DNA of 6,905 nt, taken from NCBI GenBank assembly GCA_021806765.1, contig JAJZQR010000289.1, positions 1 to 6,905 on the forward strand, read 5' to 3'. A program made the position numbers and the translations under genes. Below, in pieces: positions 5,536 through 6,905 of this stretch (its first letter is position 1; each line of letters starts with the position of its first letter). The stretch comes from Chloroflexota bacterium (lineage in GTDB: Bacteria; Chloroflexota; UBA6077). The notes beneath the pieces were generated by a model. It did no database searches and was not told the origin of the DNA. It was given only the letters and a program-made list of their open reading frames with translations.

Positions 5536-6660
5536 ATGATTGACAATACCGTCACCGAAGCTTTGGTCAGAGGTTTCACCAACCTGACCATCCAGCAGGT
5601 GATCATGGTCGTGGTTGGCGGAACCCTGATCTATCTGGCCATAGCGAAGGAGTACGAGCCGGTGCTGCTGCTCCCCATGGGCGCAGGCGCGATACTGGCA
5701 AACATCCCTGCCACGGGTATGACCGGCCCAGATGGGCTGTTCACGTTTCTGTACGACGGGGGAATCAAGAACGAATTGTTCCCGCTGCTGGTGTTCATCG
5801 GCGTGGGTGCGATGACCGATTTCGGCCCCCTGCTGGAGCGACCTTACACGGTGATCCTTGGGGCAGCTGCCCAGTTCGGCATCTTCGGGACGATGCTGGT
5901 GGCCACCCTGTTGGGCTTCAAGATCAACGAGGCCGCCTCCATAGGGATCATCGGCTCGGCCGACGGTCCCACCTCCATCTACGTGGCCTCGGCCCTGGCA
6001 CCCCACCTGCTCGCGCCCATCGCCGTGGCGGCTTACTCCTACATGTCGCTGGTGCCCATCATCCAGCCGCCGATCATGCGGGCGCTGACCACGGAGGCGG
6101 AGCGCGCCATCGTGATGCCCTACACCAACGACAAGCCCGTCTCTAAGACCACCAAGGTCCTGTTCCCCATCGTGACCACCCTGGTGTGCGGCCTGATCGC
6201 CCCCATGTCGGCGCCGCTGATCGGCATGCTGATGTTCGGCAACCTGCTCAGGGAGGCAGGAGTAGTCGAGCGTCTCTCCAACACCGCCCAGAACGAACTG
6301 GTCAACATCGTAACCATCTTCCTGGGCCTGACCATCGGCTCAACCATGGTAGGAGAGAAGTTCCTCCAACCTCAGACGCTGATGATCATCGGCATGGGGT
6401 TGGTCGCCTTCGCTCTCGACACCGTGGCGGGCCTCAGCTTCGGCAAGGCGCTCAGCATCCTCACCCGGGGCAAGATCAACCCCTTGATCGGCGCCTCTGG
6501 CATCTCGGCCTTCCCCATGTCGGCCCGGGTGGTGAACCGGGTGGGCCTCGAGGCCAATTCCAACAACTTCCTGATCATGCACGCAATGGGATCCAACACG
6601 GCGGGGCAGATCGGGTCCGTCATGGCTGGTGGTGCCGTCCTGGCGCTCCTGGCCGGATAG
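5536..6660 (+). CDS. oadB: Na+-translocating oxaloacetate decarboxylase beta subunit
   Basis: This 374-residue, very hydrophobic membrane protein clearly belongs to the OadB/MmdB/GcdB family, and its length fits the shorter members. OadB decarboxylates carboxybiotin and couples this to Na+ export. Family motifs are complete: GVGAMTDFGPLLERP near 90-104, GSADGPTS with Asp143, AAYSYMSLVPIIQPP with Tyr167 and Tyr169, FLQPQT, and KINPLIGASGISAFPMSAR. By motif alignment from memory, Asp143 matches Asp203 of Klebsiella OadB, Tyr169 matches Tyr229, and Asn315, Gly319, Ser324 and Arg331 match Asn373, Gly377, Ser382 and Arg389, so the pump should be functional. The C-terminus has the usual IMHAMGSNTAGQIGS. 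ATG 5536 follows GGAAGGTGA at good spacing and lies 40 bases after the carrier gene, so the two are probably cotranscribed. The substrate is inferred from OadA, since OadB itself does not show it. Confidence 0.96.
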   Translation: MIDNTVTEALVRGFTNLTIQQVIMVVVGGTLIYLAIAKEYEPVLLLPMGAGAILANIPATGMTGPDGLFTFLYDGGIKNELFPLLVFIGVGAMTDFGPLLERPYTVILGAAAQFGIFGTMLVATLLGFKINEAASIGIIGSADGPTSIYVASALAPHLLAPIAVAAYSYMSLVPIIQPPIMRALTTEAERAIVMPYTNDKPVSKTTKVLFPIVTTLVCGLIAPMSAPLIGMLMFGNLLREAGVVERLSNTAQNELVNIVTIFLGLTIGSTMVGEKFLQPQTLMIIGMGLVAFALDTVAGLSFGKALSILTRGKINPLIGASGISAFPMSARVVNRVGLEANSNNFLIMHAMGSNTAGQIGSVMAGGAVLALLAG

Positions 6661-6669
6661 CGAATGGGC

Positions 6670-6700
6670 GGGCAGGGGCGGTTCGCGAACCACCCTGCCC
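6670..6700. repeat. Long imperfect palindrome after oadB, possible terminator without T-tract
   Basis: GGGCAGGG (6670-6677) pairs with CCCTGCCC (6693-6700). Beyond a small internal loop, the centre is GGTTCGCGAACC (6680-6691), itself fully self-complementary. It starts ten bases after the oadB stop codon and is well placed to protect or end the operon mRNA. However, CGACCGTCGC follows rather than T residues, so it is not a canonical intrinsic terminator. The left arm carries the AGGGGCGG core seen at 870-877 and 6715-6722. Confidence 0.6.
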
Positions 6701-6710
6701 CGACCGTCGC

Positions 6711-6741
6711 TGGGAGGGGCGGTTTCGAGTTCACACCCTGG
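6711..6741. repeat. Degenerate second copy of the AGGGGCGG palindrome
   Basis: Starting 41 bases after the first copy, AGGGGCGGTTTCGA (6715-6728) repeats the left half of 6674-6687 with one inserted T, and CACCCTG (6734-6740) repeats the right arm. The centre no longer pairs well. The adjacent similar copies suggest a mobile or duplicating intergenic element that has decayed. Confidence 0.5.
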
Positions 6742-6763
6742 GATCCTCAACAATGTTCAGACT

Positions 6764-6793
6764 TTGACACAAAACGCTTAGCTGTGCTACCAT
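6764..6793 (+). promoter_or_regulatory. Strong sigma70-type promoter with extended -10
   Basis: A perfect TTGACA (6764-6769) is followed by an 18-base spacer ending in TGC and a TACCAT -10 (6788-6793, four of six consensus bases). The TG one base before the -10 is the extended -10 signature. Transcription would start near 6800 and give a leader of about 67 bases before the ATG at 6867. It is the best promoter in the window and marks a new transcription unit after the operon. Confidence 0.75.
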
Positions 6794-6840
6794 CCCTGAC
6801 TGGTTCATTGGGGCTTGGTCGTCCCCGCGACGCTTTTCTT

Positions 6841-6863
6841 CCGGTTCCATAGTGAGGGAACGG
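6841..6863 (+). promoter_or_regulatory. Ribosome-binding site within a leader hairpin
   Basis: GAGG (6854-6857) is 9 bases before the ATG at 6867. GTTCC (6844-6848) can pair with GGAAC (6857-6861), and two more pairs (6841-6842 with 6862-6863) form past a bulged G, so part of the Shine-Dalgarno is drawn into the loop and stem. The stem is modest and any regulatory role is speculative. Confidence 0.35.
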
Positions 6864-6866
6864 GTG

Positions 6867-6905
6867 ATGCGTTCAGAAGTATATTGGCCGAAGGGGGATG
6901 TACTT
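6867..6905 (+). CDS. Start of an unidentified gene (3' end outside window)
   Basis: From ATG 6867 the frame is open to the window edge and encodes only 13 residues, MRSEVYWPKGDVL. That is too little to assign a family. Support comes from the strong upstream promoter at 6764-6793 and a GAGG at a workable distance. In-frame GTG codons at 6852 and 6864 are alternative starts, but the ATG has the better-placed Shine-Dalgarno. It is a separate transcription unit from the decarboxylase operon, so no functional link is implied. Confidence 0.55.
   Translation, partial: MRSEVYWPKGDVL

Noticed and set aside
4677..5606. 309-codon open frame on the - strand over the biotin carrier gene
   Set aside because: It is the antisense shadow of the duplicated biotinyl modules, with a low-complexity Arg/His/Ser translation and no ribosome-binding site I could support.
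6810..6840. Possible attenuator with TTTTCTT before the last gene
   Set aside because: The only stems I can form (GGGG with CCCC, or GTCG with CGAC) are four pairs long and mutually exclusive, too weak to call.

Overview
The window is GC-rich bacterial chromosome with all genes on the + strand. It holds the 3' end of a ClpC-type unfoldase gene, a complete radA, and a complete three-gene unit for a biotin-dependent, Na+-pumping oxaloacetate decarboxylase. The first 13 codons of a further gene lie behind its own promoter at the right edge. The clpC-radA order is common in Gram-positive-type bacteria and Chloroflexota. The GC-rich intergenic palindromes with an AGGGGCGG core remind me of dispersed repeats in Chloroflexota genomes. 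My best guess is an uncultured Chloroflexota-like bacterium, but no rRNA or other decisive marker is present, so this is inference.

Layout. 1-708 is the C-terminal D2 ATPase part of ClpC, followed by two intrinsic terminators (714-739 and 790-815). 709-916 also carries two imperfect palindromes. 917-2269 is radA. 2270-2581 is a 312-base gap with a sigma70-like promoter (2329-2357), a 27-bp tandem repeat with a TCGCGA-centred palindrome in each unit (2462-2515), and a small hairpin before the oadA ribosome-binding site. 2582-3988 is oadA, the carboxyltransferase subunit without a biotin domain. 3989-4103 has a perfect 26-bp palindrome. 4104-5495 encodes a membrane-anchored biotin carrier. 5536-6660 is oadB, the Na+-translocating subunit. 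6661-6866 has a terminator-like palindrome without a T-tract, a degenerate second copy, and a strong extended -10 promoter (6764-6793). 6867-6905 begins an unidentified gene.

How the genes work together. OadA moves the carboxyl group of oxaloacetate onto biotin. The carrier takes carboxybiotin to the membrane, and OadB decarboxylates it while exporting Na+. The unusual part is the carrier. One polypeptide starts with an OadG-like membrane helix and then has two successive copies of a module, each made of a beta-rich spacer domain (four short strand-turn-strand repeats), a flexible linker and a biotinyl domain with an intact AMKM site. It therefore has two biotin lysines (K215 and K429) on one anchor, arranged like the multi-lipoyl arms of pyruvate dehydrogenase E2. 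This is the most noteworthy system in the window.
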